DNA of 64,000 bases from Aquisalinus sp. (GCA_022763115.1 JALEGJ010000063.1:1-64000); one strand, 5' to 3'. Shown: positions 8,274 through 17,168, counted from the stretch's first letter. Notes: generated by a model not told the origin, from the letters alone. Made by a program: numbers and translations.

Positions 8274-9539
8274 TTAAGCGTCATCGCGCACACGCTCAAC
8301 CAGCGCGCCGACATTTTGCAGTTTTTCGTCAAGACGCTCAAAACCACGGTCGAGATGGTAGAGCCGAGAGATCATGGTTTGCCCTTCCGCACCAAGTCCC
8401 GCGAGGACAAGCGACATGGAGGCGCGTAAGTCCGTCGCCATGACTTGCGCACCTTTCAGCTTGGGCTTGCCCCGAACAGATGCAACCTGACCATCCACAT
8501 GAATATCAGCGCCCATACGACCAAGTTCCGGCACATGCATGAAGCGGTTTTCGAAGATCGTTTCCTTGATCGTGCTGGGGCCGTCGGCTGTGGCCATCAG
8601 GGCCATAAATTGCGCCTGCAAATCCGTCGGGAAGCCGGGGAACGGCTGCGTGACAACATCGACACCCTTTATCCGACCGCCATTTTTTTTGACCCGCAAG
8701 CCGTTTTCAACTTCGGTTATCTCAATCCCGCTTTCAATCAGTGTGGTGATCGCAGCGCCCAACAGATCAGCCCTGGCATTCTCAAGGGTCAATTCGCCAG
8801 CGGTAACGCCAACAGCCATGGCGTAAGAGCCGGTTTCAATCCGGTCCGGTAAAACCGCATGTTCTGCGCCGTGCAGGCTGTCGGAACCGCGGATCGTGAT
8901 TGTGGGGGTGCCCGCGCCGGAAATATCCGCCCCCATTGCGATCAGGCAATCTGCCAGGTCAATAATCTCAGGCTCACGCGCTGCATTATCAAGAACTGTT
9001 TCACCATCAGCCAGCGTGGCGGCCATCATGGCGTGCTCGGTTGCCCCAACAGACACGAAAGGAAACGTAATCCGTGCGCCTTTTAACCCGTTCCTGGCCT
9101 TGGCGATTACGTACCCTTCGTCCAGCTCAATATCTGCACCCATGGCTTCCAATGCCTTCAGATGCAGATCAACCGGCCTGGCCCCAATGGCACAGCCCCC
9201 TGGTAGCGATACCTTGGCCTCACCTTCCCTCGCAAGAAGAGGCCCTAACACATTGAAACTGGCGCGCATTTTCCGCACCAGGTCATATGGTGCCAAAGTT
9301 GAGGAAATCGTGTCTGCATGGAGCGTCATGTCGTCACCTTCACGCCGCAAATCGACACCATGTTGCTGTAACAGGGCTGCAAGCTGCCGAATATCTGCGA
9401 GGTCAGGCACATTCGTCAGGCGAAGGGGCTGATCGGTCAAAAGGCAGGCAACCATAACTTTCAGGGCAGAATTTTTGGCACCGGAAATTTTCAGGCGACC
9501 GTAAAGCGGCCTGCCCCCGATGATGGCGAGCTTATCCAT
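8274..9539 (-). CDS. murA: UDP-N-acetylglucosamine 1-carboxyvinyltransferase
   Basis: MurA transfers enolpyruvate from PEP to UDP-GlcNAc, the first committed step of peptidoglycan synthesis, in the cytosol. The 421-residue length is normal. Visible signatures are the N-terminal [20 protein letters not shown] with the conserved Lys-Asn pair, the active-site loop [16 protein letters not shown] with the fosfomycin-target cysteine intact, and the C-terminal [18 protein letters not shown] and [12 protein letters not shown]. The start codon immediately follows the stop of a 58-codon upstream gene (TGA-ATG), so translation is probably coupled. Confidence 0.98.
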   Translation of the reverse strand: MDKLAIIGGRPLYGRLKISGAKNSALKVMVACLLTDQPLRLTNVPDLADIRQLAALLQQHGVDLRREGDDMTLHADTISSTLAPYDLVRKMRASFNVLGPLLAREGEAKVSLPGGCAIGARPVDLHLKALEAMGADIELDEGYVIAKARNGLKGARITFPFVSVGATEHAMMAATLADGETVLDNAAREPEIIDLADCLIAMGADISGAGTPTITIRGSDSLHGAEHAVLPDRIETGSYAMAVGVTAGELTLENARADLLGAAITTLIESGIEITEVENGLRVKKNGGRIKGVDVVTQPFPGFPTDLQAQFMALMATADGPSTIKETIFENRFMHVPELGRMGADIHVDGQVASVRGKPKLKGAQVMATDLRASMSLVLAGLGAEGQTMISRLYHLDRGFERLDEKLQNVGALVERVRDDA

Positions 9540-9716
9540 TCAGTCTTCTTTCCTTGATCGGGACGCCTGTTTGCGCCGCCGCAAATTTGCACGCAAAGCC
9601 TCTGCCAGTTTTTCCTCCCGGCTAGACCCGGTTTCAAGTTTCTCGCCCGGGCCAGGTTTTTTTTTGCTCTTTTTCAGACTTTTCTGAGGAGGTTTAGTGT
9701 CCGGCTCTTCACGCAT
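9540..9716 (-). CDS. Small basic protein encoded directly upstream of murA
   Basis: A 58-codon ORF runs from the ATG at 9714-9716 to a TGA that abuts the murA ATG. The product is very basic and low-complexity at first (KSLKKSKKKPGPGEK), then has a helical motif EEKLAEALRANLRRRKQ. A short protein with this ALRANLRRRK signature before murA is familiar from other Alphaproteobacteria, which is my main reason for calling it. Its function is unknown; nucleic-acid or ribosome binding would fit its charge. The Lys stretch contains nine consecutive A on the coding strand, a possible slippage point. Confidence 0.7.
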   Translation of the reverse strand: MREEPDTKPPQKSLKKSKKKPGPGEKLETGSSREEKLAEALRANLRRRKQASRSRKED

Positions 9717-9745
9717 AAATCATGACTTGTTTGAATATTATGACC

Positions 9746-10156
9746 CTAAAGGCTGGATTCATTCCACGTATCAAGACCGTGCTCGCGGTCAATGAACTTA
9801 AACCGAATAGTGGAAGGATTAAATCGGCTCTTCAACTCGTGGAAAACTACTTCCTTTCGGTAAGATTTACAGGAGTATACGTCCAGTTGCATTTCGGCCG
9901 GATCAGGCTCATCCCAAAGATGCAATGCAATATGGCTGGTTGTAATAATTGCGGAAGCTGTAAGGCCCCTGTTTCCTTTAATATCAGAGTAAACAGCATG
10001 TGGTCCCGCAAGAATTTCCATATCCAGGAGTTTGGTAAGTTTCTTTATCCAGCCTACAGCCTCATCAGTATCCATAATAGGTAATTTGGTGCGGCACTGA
10101 ACAATTAAATGGTGATGCCTGATGGCGACCTGGGAAGAGTTTGTATCATCAATCAT
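9746..10156 (-). CDS. S-adenosylmethionine decarboxylase (SpeD)-like protein
   Basis: The 136-residue protein resembles the small class of AdoMet decarboxylases that self-cleave to make a pyruvoyl cofactor. RHHHLIV is near the N-terminus, and the core GLTASAIITTSHIALHLW then LDVYSC aligns with the SpeD pattern (GVSGVVVIAESHLTIHTW, then VDIFTC). Ser74 (pyruvoyl precursor), His79 and Cys96 match Ser63, His68 and Cys83 of the Thermotoga enzyme, with two extra residues before the cysteine. The glutamate before the cleavage serine is threonine here (T73). Known relatives include enzymes that now decarboxylate ornithine or arginine. No spermidine synthase lies nearby. It is last in a four-gene cassette, 27 bases after the SIR2-like gene, and ends only 29 bases before the murA-block ORF. 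Confidence 0.72.
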   Translation of the reverse strand: MIDDTNSSQVAIRHHHLIVQCRTKLPIMDTDEAVGWIKKLTKLLDMEILAGPHAVYSDIKGNRGLTASAIITTSHIALHLWDEPDPAEMQLDVYSCKSYRKEVVFHELKSRFNPSTIRFKFIDREHGLDTWNESSL

Positions 10157-10183
10157 AATGCGCGCCTTAACGCATGACCGCTC

Positions 10184-11722
10184 TTACGGGTCAATACGCC
10201 GTGAGAGGTGGAAAACACGATCTAGGTCATAGAGCGCCGGATCTCCAAAATAACCATCAAGGCCATATAAACGCCCCTCACGCGCAAGGGGCGCGAATAG
10301 ATCTGTATAGCTTTCACGTTCCGGACCAAGCATCCCGATTCCCGGGTTCCACACATATACTTTTGGCGCGAGGTTATTTTCTGCAAGAGCCAGCGCCAAA
10401 AAGTGCCGAAAGTATAAGTCACTTTTGGGCATTGAGTAGCCAACAAAAAGAATACGCCGCGCACGCCGCAGATAAACACGAAGCAGAGTCCACTGATAGC
10501 GATATTGCTCAATATTTTTGCGCCATGTTGGCGGTGTTATCGACATGTATGCACCTTGAGCAAGCTCCTGGAGGTGTTTCCACTTATCAGGATCAGTGCG
10601 AGCTTTTTTGAAGGTGACGTCCTGGTTGATCAGAGAATGCCATATATGGAAAGAATCTTGTGAGTTTTGTCGTCTAAAGCGAACCGTACGATCGGAAACA
10701 GAAACATCGTTGTAGATACCATCTTCATTCTTGCCTAGCCATTCAGATACTGCTTGATACGCACCGTCTTCTTCAAATTCGAGCTCTTCCTTTTTGATAT
10801 CAAGCCAGTTAATTGCACCATGCGGTCGCAACACAAGCGGAGACTTTGTGAAATCATGCAATTCAAGCCTATCGCTACCTTTTTGTCCCGGTACGGGCAC
10901 TGGGAAACTTATCCACGGAAAGCGCTCCTTGAATTCTGCGATACCATCCGCAGGTTCACCTTTTGCTGAATGACCGGAAAGTTCTTGCCCAACCCAAAGC
11001 GCCCGATCTAAAGCCAAATCCCAATTAAACTGAACAAAAACAGGGTAATTTGGATCGCGATAAGTCGATAGACCCAAGTAAGATACGAGGTTTGTATACC
11101 GTGTAGAAGAGTCATAGCTAGAGACGTCTTCAGTGTAGCTCTCTCGCAAAATATCCGAAAGCTGCGATAATATAGATTTGAACTTATCTTTTTCTTGAAT
11201 GAATTCCCGGCCGGCCATGCTGGCCAAAAGATAAATAGCTTTATTAAAAGAATGCTGCACGCCCTTTGAACTATTCTTTACAGCAGCTGAACCGTACCTG
11301 CTCTGACCAAGATCGTGCTCTTTATCCTCAATGCCATTCTGGTCGCCGAATAAAGCAGCAAAATGGGCAATCTCCTGCTCGGACATAGCATCCAGCAGGG
11401 AATGACGCATCTCAGCAAGGCCGTACAGCTCTTCTATATTAAGAAAGTCTGTTCGCACATATGCAGATGACCCCTTAACCCGTCTTATGAAGTCACGAAT
11501 ACTGCCACGCGCTTCCCGGGCATTCTCCGGGTCAAGGGTAGTAGTTCGCTCTCCATTTGCACACTGATTAAGACTTTCAAAAACGCGATCCATAAAATTG
11601 ACCATCGTCGGGACGCCCAATCCCCTGGAGCATCCACTACCTACGACGATAATAGTTTCTGGCAGATATTTATGCTCTTCCTGCCCGACTATTGGACTGC
11701 GCAGTATATCTTCATTCATCAT
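10184..11722 (-). CDS. SIR2-like NAD-binding protein (probable NADase)
   Basis: The 512-residue protein has the SIR2 landmarks in order: IIVVGSGCSRGLGVP (residues 24-38, nucleotide loop), FNWDLALDRAL (232-242, the conserved Asn and Asp), RPHGAINWL (299-307, catalytic-type His301) and RRILFVGYSMPKSD (422-435). The region 50-220 is an all-helical insertion. The absence of the sirtuin zinc-cysteine module and the large inserts point to the defence-type SIR2 group, which destroys NAD+, rather than to deacetylases. Catalytic Asn and His are retained, so activity is plausible. Its ATG overlaps the KaiC-like gene stop by four bases (ATGA), indicating tight coupling with that ATPase. Inference: the ATPase pair senses a trigger and SIR2 is the effector. 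Confidence 0.82.
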   Translation of the reverse strand: MMNEDILRSPIVGQEEHKYLPETIIVVGSGCSRGLGVPTMVNFMDRVFESLNQCANGERTTTLDPENAREARGSIRDFIRRVKGSSAYVRTDFLNIEELYGLAEMRHSLLDAMSEQEIAHFAALFGDQNGIEDKEHDLGQSRYGSAAVKNSSKGVQHSFNKAIYLLASMAGREFIQEKDKFKSILSQLSDILRESYTEDVSSYDSSTRYTNLVSYLGLSTYRDPNYPVFVQFNWDLALDRALWVGQELSGHSAKGEPADGIAEFKERFPWISFPVPVPGQKGSDRLELHDFTKSPLVLRPHGAINWLDIKKEELEFEEDGAYQAVSEWLGKNEDGIYNDVSVSDRTVRFRRQNSQDSFHIWHSLINQDVTFKKARTDPDKWKHLQELAQGAYMSITPPTWRKNIEQYRYQWTLLRVYLRRARRILFVGYSMPKSDLYFRHFLALALAENNLAPKVYVWNPGIGMLGPERESYTDLFAPLAREGRLYGLDGYFGDPALYDLDRVFHLSRRIDP

Positions 11723-12909
11723 GAGAAGTTCCGATCAAGGTTAATTGACATTGGCTCAAGCCAGTTAATCCCGTACGGACCAAGGTCGTATGCGAATGGA
11801 CGCATGTCATGTGCGGCTCCACGCATTTTCAGAACGCGAAGGAAACGGATCAAGTCACCTGACGAATACTGGTGGTAGTCTAATTGAATAACACCGGAAG
11901 CCAAATAACGCTCCTGAGTCCCCAGAAAGAGATTATGATTGCCCATTGTCTGACCACCTCTTACTGCCTCGCAAGCCATTATCGATGTGACATTGTTTTC
12001 TTCAAGCCACCTGACAAGATTGATAATGTGAAGACGCCTCCCCGGCTTCTCCGAATTCACTTCGGCCTCAACAGTAATGTGGGTTGAAAGTAGAGCACTC
12101 AGTGAGTCAACTGAGAGTATTTTGGTGTACTCTGGACCAAAGTTAGCAAAAAGTTCAGCCAGCAGATCTTTAAGCAACCGAATTCGCTCTAATGGATCTG
12201 CAACGGGCATAGTCACCAAGTTGAACAAGCGTAATCGTTCAGATTTTTGCTTTTCTGGCTGCACGCTTTCAACGCTTGATAAGGCTGACTGATAAGGCAG
12301 GAAAGGATGCCCCGCCTCACTACCAATCTGATCGATTCTAACGGGGCGACCCCGGTCAGAAGCCGCAAATGGTTGCCAGTATAACTGGATGTTCTCGTTA
12401 CGACCCGTCTCATAGCCACCAATTGTGAAATCGTATGGTTTCCATGCCACTCCCATCGTATCTTTATCATCATGGTTTGCCTGGTGCTCACCCAAGCGAG
12501 GATACCTCAACTTGTCTTCAAGCCGACCACTTAGAAAAGAAGTAGCATCAATAAACACAAGAACATCATCCCTATGCGGCGTGTCTATTTGTGGTTTCTG
12601 CTCAAAGCTCATAAATGTTGAATGATTAGTACATATACGCTCAAAGCTTGATTCAAGAGACACAAAACAGCGCAGAGTTGGACCGCGCGGTGCATTTTCT
12701 TTGTTGTGCCCTAAAGCTACCGCCCCTGGTCTAACGATCTGATTGAATGCACCTAAAGCCCTCCTTGCCTGACCAGTCGTATGATCCGTATCAATCTCTA
12801 CATGAGACCCTTTACTAATCGCATGACGAAAGAGCGTCAGCAGGAACGTCGTTTTCCCTGTACCGGGATCACCTGCCAAGGCTACAGTATTACCAGTTGG
12901 AATGCCCAT
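11719..12909 (-). CDS. KaiC/RecA-like ATPase
   Basis: The 396-residue protein starts abruptly at the P-loop: Walker A GDPGTGKTT at residues 13-21 preceded by MGIPTGNTVALA, without the usual KaiC lead (TGIPGLDELLGG). An in-frame TGA two codons upstream rules out an earlier start, and GGTGAG lies just before the ATG. A long insert (about residues 60-240, with FVSLESSFE and VLVFIDATSFL) separates Walker A from a Walker B-like ILSVDSLSALLS (264-275). The C-terminal half is typical of KaiC: LVRWLEENN, YLASGVIQLDY and LRVLKMRGAAHDMRPF. KaiC-like ATPases act as oligomeric signalling or recombination motors. It couples by a four-base overlap to the SIR2-like gene and follows the 12960-14144 gene by 50 bases. 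Confidence 0.8.
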   Translation of the reverse strand: MGIPTGNTVALAGDPGTGKTTFLLTLFRHAISKGSHVEIDTDHTTGQARRALGAFNQIVRPGAVALGHNKENAPRGPTLRCFVSLESSFERICTNHSTFMSFEQKPQIDTPHRDDVLVFIDATSFLSGRLEDKLRYPRLGEHQANHDDKDTMGVAWKPYDFTIGGYETGRNENIQLYWQPFAASDRGRPVRIDQIGSEAGHPFLPYQSALSSVESVQPEKQKSERLRLFNLVTMPVADPLERIRLLKDLLAELFANFGPEYTKILSVDSLSALLSTHITVEAEVNSEKPGRRLHIINLVRWLEENNVTSIMACEAVRGGQTMGNHNLFLGTQERYLASGVIQLDYHQYSSGDLIRFLRVLKMRGAAHDMRPFAYDLGPYGINWLEPMSINLDRNFS

Positions 12910-12959
12910 ATCTCACCATATTTTACGAAAATCTCGACGAAAGGTATAAACTGCCAGAC

Positions 12960-14144
12960 TCAATTATTTCTGATATAGATCTTCGGCCTCACGCCAGCTA
13001 GCGGGCGCATCCAATGCCTTCTGAAATATACCGGGCTGAAAATTGGCAGATACTTTGACGCGTCCACCCCGCTTTTGTTTCTGGCATACAGAGCATCTTC
13101 AATGAGTGGCATACGCTCAATTTCGTAGAATATCTCAGGATCCACAGAGCCTTGACCAGTATCATCGGTCTCTGCATCAAATGTGATGATAGCATCGAAC
13201 AGAGACTCCACGAAACGGATCTGGTCATCAGCCAAGACACCCTCGTTAAGCACTGTAAAAAATGATGTAGGCAAATCAAAAATGATATCGGCTTGGTCTG
13301 TATGAGACGGGGGAGTGCCGGTTTTCAATACTGCACGCTCTGTTATAGCCTGAACAATCTCTACGGCTTCGCGGAAGCTAATGGACCTTGCCAAGTTGGT
13401 AAAAGAATTGAGAACCAGACAATTCATTTTACCCATTTCTAGCAACGGCCAATCACTGCCAACCCTACTCGCGGCATCATGGATACTTTCCGCGTAGCCA
13501 ATCTCCGTGATACGCTGAATAAGACGCATTGGATTGCCCGATCCAATCAGCTGGGTGCGTGCATACATGGCTTGATCGCTAGGGCTAGGCGCAAGTTTCT
13601 CAGATGCTCTGTCTCCAAACTGTCCCATTGTGTCCAGTGCATAGAAGCGTGGTGCAAGGGACATATCGTTTAACTGAGGACGGTCAGATGAGGATAGCTG
13701 TTGGATATCACCCAACTTTACATCACGACTATACGCACCCGACCTGATCGCTGAACGCAAATAATTTGATACATAGTCGCGCTTTCCAGGATCTTGATCC
13801 CAGTCTATCCGATCCATCGGAACCATGAATTCAGCAACATCCTGCATTCCAATATCAACTGATAGCGATATAACATTAATCGGCTCATGTTTTTGGCGGC
13901 TGAGCACATTATCGCTTTCTTCTTCCGCAAGCAGGCTAGGCAAGTCGATGCAAGATGAATGAAACATCAGCTCAGCAAGCCAAGGATAAATTTCTACAGG
14001 ACCAACATTTCTACCAATCTTAATCAAGTAGCTAAAATCACCTGGCAGGAACGGTATCCCGGACTGCGCTGGATCTTGACCCCCAAAGCACAGGTAAGGA
14101 AGCTCGTTCTTGCCAACGAGATCACTAAGATAGGACGACGGCAT
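12960..14144 (-). CDS. Unrecognised protein, possibly a degenerate KaiC-like paralogue
   Basis: I do not firmly recognise this protein (394 residues from the ATG at 14144; a TTG nine bases upstream is also open). The ATG has AGGGAGAG about 12 bases before it. No signal peptide or membrane segment is seen. By eye, its start (SGIPFLPGDFSYLIKIGRN) follows the KaiC pattern GIP-hydrophobic strand-loop, but the P-loop is absent (GRNVGPVEI instead of GxxGxGKT). MNCLVLNSFTNLARS resembles the Walker B strand of the next gene (TKILSVDSLSALLS), with Asn in place of Asp. It may therefore be a non-catalytic partner of the downstream ATPase. It is the first gene of the four-gene cassette, with about 145 bases between it and the tRNA-Thr 3' end on the same strand. 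Confidence 0.6.
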   Translation of the reverse strand: MPSSYLSDLVGKNELPYLCFGGQDPAQSGIPFLPGDFSYLIKIGRNVGPVEIYPWLAELMFHSSCIDLPSLLAEEESDNVLSRQKHEPINVISLSVDIGMQDVAEFMVPMDRIDWDQDPGKRDYVSNYLRSAIRSGAYSRDVKLGDIQQLSSSDRPQLNDMSLAPRFYALDTMGQFGDRASEKLAPSPSDQAMYARTQLIGSGNPMRLIQRITEIGYAESIHDAASRVGSDWPLLEMGKMNCLVLNSFTNLARSISFREAVEIVQAITERAVLKTGTPPSHTDQADIIFDLPTSFFTVLNEGVLADDQIRFVESLFDAIITFDAETDDTGQGSVDPEIFYEIERMPLIEDALYARNKSGVDASKYLPIFSPVYFRRHWMRPLAGVRPKIYIRNN

Positions 14145-14289
14145 ACCTCTCAACTCTCCCTATGATACCTCAAACAAGGTGAACTCAGTTGTACAGGCGA
14201 GTCAAATAAAGCCTGCTTACTAATAGCCATTTCTAATGCTTAGTTTCGGGGCGCCCGGGTTTCGCACCCAGTAAGAGTTTCTGAAGAGA

Positions 14290-14364
14290 TGGTGCCGCGA
14301 GAGAGAATTGAACTCTCGGCCTCACCCTTACCAAGGGTGCGCTCTACCACTGAGCTACCGCGGC
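14290..14364 (-). tRNA. tRNA-Thr (anticodon GGT)
   Basis: The minus strand folds as a complete cloverleaf. The acceptor stem GCCGCGG pairs with TCGCGGC (one G-T pair), the D-arm has GTAGCTCAGTGGTAGAGC, the anticodon arm is CACCC-TTGGTAA-GGGTG with anticodon GGT, the T-arm is GAGAG-TTCAATT-CTCTC, and CCA is encoded at 14290-14292. It decodes ACC and ACU. Its 3' end faces the four-gene cassette, a common geometry for islands, but I found no repeat of the tRNA 3' end near 9720 and no integrase. Confidence 0.97.
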
Positions 14365-14521
14365 GAATAGAAAATGCTGACTAGGATTTTTGCAAACTTT
14401 CGTCAAATCCATTTTACAATACGGCCTATCTTGAGAATTATTCATTCTCCTAATCATACTCCGTGATGCCTATAAGTTACAGACGTTGCTTGCCTTTAGC
14501 GCAGTTTCATGATGATAAGCT

Positions 14522-15817
14522 ATGCTTGGAACACATATCGAGTTAAAAATGACTGCGAAATTAGCCAATTCTGCCTCACCTCACCAAGGCCCGATCTTGC
14601 CTGGCCTTGATGCAGTCACCCTGAACAGCATTCTGGGCCGTGATGATCCGGCCTGGAAGAATGTTGCGCGCACCCCATGTCTCAAGGCAGAAAAATTAAG
14701 CCTCATGACGGGCTGCGAGTTGTTCGTGAAATATGAGAACATGCAATATACGGGCGCCTTCAAGGAGCGGGGCGCCCTCGCCCGGCTATTGCATCTCACG
14801 CCGGAAGAGAAAGTGCGAGGCGTCATTGCTGCCTCGGCTGGCAATCATGCACAAGGGTTGGCGCGTCATTCCAGCCTGCTCGGGATCACCGCAACGATCG
14901 TGATGCCGCAGCATACGCCCTTCGTCAAAGTTCAGCAAACAGAGCAGCTTGGCGCCAACGTCATTCTGCACGGGGCCGATTTTGATACCGCAGACGCCTT
15001 CGCACACCACAGATGCGAAGAGGACGGCAGCGTTTATGTACACCCCTTTGACGATCCACTGGTGATGGCTGGCCAGGGTACGATTGCCGTTGAAATGCTG
15101 GAAGAGCATCCTGATCTTGATGTTCTGGTCGTACCAATCGGTGGCGGGGGGCTTCTTTCGGGTATGGCTGTGGCGGCACGACGCCTGAAACCGGAAATAG
15201 AAATAGTCGGCGTACAGGCAGCGCTATACCCGTCCATGCTGAACGCGGTGAAGGGCCAGCAACTGCCCGTGGGCGGCAATACGCTGGCTGAAGGCATTGC
15301 AGTGCGCGAACCGGGGCAACTCACCCGGCACGTGATTAAGGCTCACGTTGATGACTTGCTGACTGTGGATGAGCGCGCACTGGAGCGAGCATTGAGCCTG
15401 TACCTGACCGTACAGAAAACCCTGTCAGAAGGCGCTGGCGCTGTCGGGCTTGCTGCGGTTCTGGCACACCCTGATCGCTTTCAGGGAAAGCGCGTGGGGA
15501 CTGTGCTTTGCGGCGGAAACATCGACACCCGCCTCCTTTCCTCGATCCTGATGCGGGATCTTGCCCGGCAGGGACGCGTTGCGCGGTTACGGATCGAATT
15601 GCTGGATGTGCCGGGCCAGTTAACCAAGGTGGCAGACATGATTGCCACGGGCGGGGGGAACGTCATCGATGTTTCCTATCACCGCATCTTCAACGACCTG
15701 CCCGCCAAGGCGACCTATCTCGACATATCAGTCGAAACCAATGATCGCCCTCACCTTGATAAAATAATCGAAAACCTGAGAGCGGCTGGTCTGCCAACAG
15801 TTATTGCCGACTATTAA
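14522..15817 (+). CDS. ilvA: Threonine ammonia-lyase (threonine dehydratase) with ACT-like domain
   Basis: This PLP enzyme deaminates threonine to 2-oxobutanoate, feeding isoleucine synthesis or threonine catabolism. The 431-residue protein has RTPCLKAEKLS, the PLP-lysine motif YTGAFKERGA (Lys in the TGAFK core), AASAGNHAQGLA, the glycine-rich phosphate loop VPIGGGGLLSG and LCGGNID. The last 80 or so residues (from about 345, VARLRIELLDVPGQLTKVAD) form a single ACT-like regulatory domain. It is therefore the shorter TdcB/ACT type rather than the two-domain E. coli IlvA, and the catabolic name tdcB is possible. An in-frame ATG at 14549 is an alternative start. It reads away from the tRNA-Thr gene. 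Confidence 0.92.
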   Translation: MLGTHIELKMTAKLANSASPHQGPILPGLDAVTLNSILGRDDPAWKNVARTPCLKAEKLSLMTGCELFVKYENMQYTGAFKERGALARLLHLTPEEKVRGVIAASAGNHAQGLARHSSLLGITATIVMPQHTPFVKVQQTEQLGANVILHGADFDTADAFAHHRCEEDGSVYVHPFDDPLVMAGQGTIAVEMLEEHPDLDVLVVPIGGGGLLSGMAVAARRLKPEIEIVGVQAALYPSMLNAVKGQQLPVGGNTLAEGIAVREPGQLTRHVIKAHVDDLLTVDERALERALSLYLTVQKTLSEGAGAVGLAAVLAHPDRFQGKRVGTVLCGGNIDTRLLSSILMRDLARQGRVARLRIELLDVPGQLTKVADMIATGGGNVIDVSYHRIFNDLPAKATYLDISVETNDRPHLDKIIENLRAAGLPTVIADY

Positions 15818-15836
15818 ATCAGCAGAATAGAACTGA

Positions 15837-17168
15837 TTAGTCCTTATACAAAACACCTTCCTTCATCACGAACTCTACATCCAGCAGGACGGTGATATCT
15901 TCCAAAGGATTGCCATCTACCGCGATGAGGTCTCCATATTTCCCGGCTTCAAGTGTTCCCAGCTTATCTGACATGCCAAGATTGTCGGCGCCAGCAACTG
16001 TCGCGGAGTAGACAGCTTCTTCCGCCGTCATGCCTGCCTTAACCAGCAGTTCAAATTCCCGGGCATTGTCACCATGCTGAGAGACTCCACTATCAGTCCC
16101 AAAGGCAATCTTGACCCCGCCTTGATGTGCCCTGCGCGCCATTTCAATCATCTGCGGGCCCACCAACAAGGATTTCGCGCGCTGTGGCGGTGTCAGAAAT
16201 GAGTTCGGACTTTCAGCAATTTCCACGACAGTCTGTCCTGCAAGGAGCGTTGGCACCAGATAAGCGCCGGCACGGCGGAATAGACGCACACTCTCCGCAT
16301 CAAGATAGGTACCATGCTCTATGGAATCCACACCAGCTGCAAGCGCAGCATCAATGCCGTTCTTGCCATGTGCATGGGCAGTAACCTTCCGCCCCATGGA
16401 ATGAGCTGTATCCATAATGGCCTGCAATTCATCCTCGAAAAACTGCACTTCAGTGCCTGCAGCTGTATTACTCAGCACACCACCAGTTGCAGTGAGCTTG
16501 ATATGATCCGCACCGCGGCGCACCTGTTCCCGCACGGCCCGGCGGCATGTTTCAACACCGTCACAAGTGCCGGAATTGCCTGATGCCTTGAACATATGTG
16601 CGATATCATCTCTGTACCCTTGCGTCCCGTCACCATGCCCGCCTGTGACAGAGATGGTCGCACCGGAGGCAAAAATGCGTGGCCCCGGTATCCACCCGCG
16701 GGCAGTAGCGTCGCGTAGTGCGAAGATCGCATCCCCCGTACCGGCCCCCACATCGCGCACAGTTGTGAAGCCCGCCATCAGTGTACGCCGGGCATGTAAC
16801 GCTCCCATCATGGCACGATCAGCATCGGACATCTGGACGGTCTGCAGACGCCCCTGCGGATTTAGTTCCGACGTCAAATGAACGTGGCCGTCTATCAGAC
16901 CCGGCAGCACAAACTTATCCTTCAGATTATGAATCTCGATTGTATCGTCAGGACCTATATCCAGATCGGCCTCGTTTACATTCGCTGTTGGCAGAACTTC
17001 TGTCACGACACCATCCCGAATAATTACGGAATGATCGGACTTTGGCGGTTCGCCCGGTTGATCCAGTAACTGGCCGGCATGGATCACGGCAATGCTATCA
17101 GCCTGTGCCGCTCCGTTGAAACTCATGGCCACGACCGCCAGTGCCAAGATCAGCTTTGCTAATTTCAT
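15837..17168 (-). CDS. Exported amidohydrolase (imidazolonepropionase / Xaa-Pro dipeptidase-like)
   Basis: The 443-residue protein has a cleavable signal peptide (about residues 1-23, hydrophobic core LILALAVVAMSF, cleavage near AAQA-DS), so it acts in the periplasm. Metal-binding signatures of the amidohydrolase superfamily are present: LPGLIDGHVHLTSE, the histidines in KVTAHAHGKNGID and SIEHGTYLD, and FGTDSGVSQHGDN with the catalytic aspartate. LRDATARGWIPGPRI and RRGADHIKL are typical of the clade often annotated as Xaa-Pro dipeptidase or carnosinase-like. The substrate is unknown; N-acyl amino acids or dipeptides are likely. It converges on the threonine ammonia-lyase gene. Confidence 0.88.
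   Translation of the reverse strand: MKLAKLILALAVVAMSFNGAAQADSIAVIHAGQLLDQPGEPPKSDHSVIIRDGVVTEVLPTANVNEADLDIGPDDTIEIHNLKDKFVLPGLIDGHVHLTSELNPQGRLQTVQMSDADRAMMGALHARRTLMAGFTTVRDVGAGTGDAIFALRDATARGWIPGPRIFASGATISVTGGHGDGTQGYRDDIAHMFKASGNSGTCDGVETCRRAVREQVRRGADHIKLTATGGVLSNTAAGTEVQFFEDELQAIMDTAHSMGRKVTAHAHGKNGIDAALAAGVDSIEHGTYLDAESVRLFRRAGAYLVPTLLAGQTVVEIAESPNSFLTPPQRAKSLLVGPQMIEMARRAHQGGVKIAFGTDSGVSQHGDNAREFELLVKAGMTAEEAVYSATVAGADNLGMSDKLGTLEAGKYGDLIAVDGNPLEDITVLLDVEFVMKEGVLYKD

Noticed and set aside
9722..10084. Plus-strand frame of 120 codons opposite the SpeD-like gene
   Set aside because: The minus-strand frame carries the SpeD pattern with catalytic residues and fits the cassette operon. 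The plus-strand product is Asn/Lys/Phe-rich without features.
14145..14290. Possible attachment site of an integrated element at the tRNA-Thr 3' end
   Set aside because: The geometry is right, but I found no direct repeat of the tRNA 3' end at the far side of the cassette (near 9720), and there is no integrase gene.
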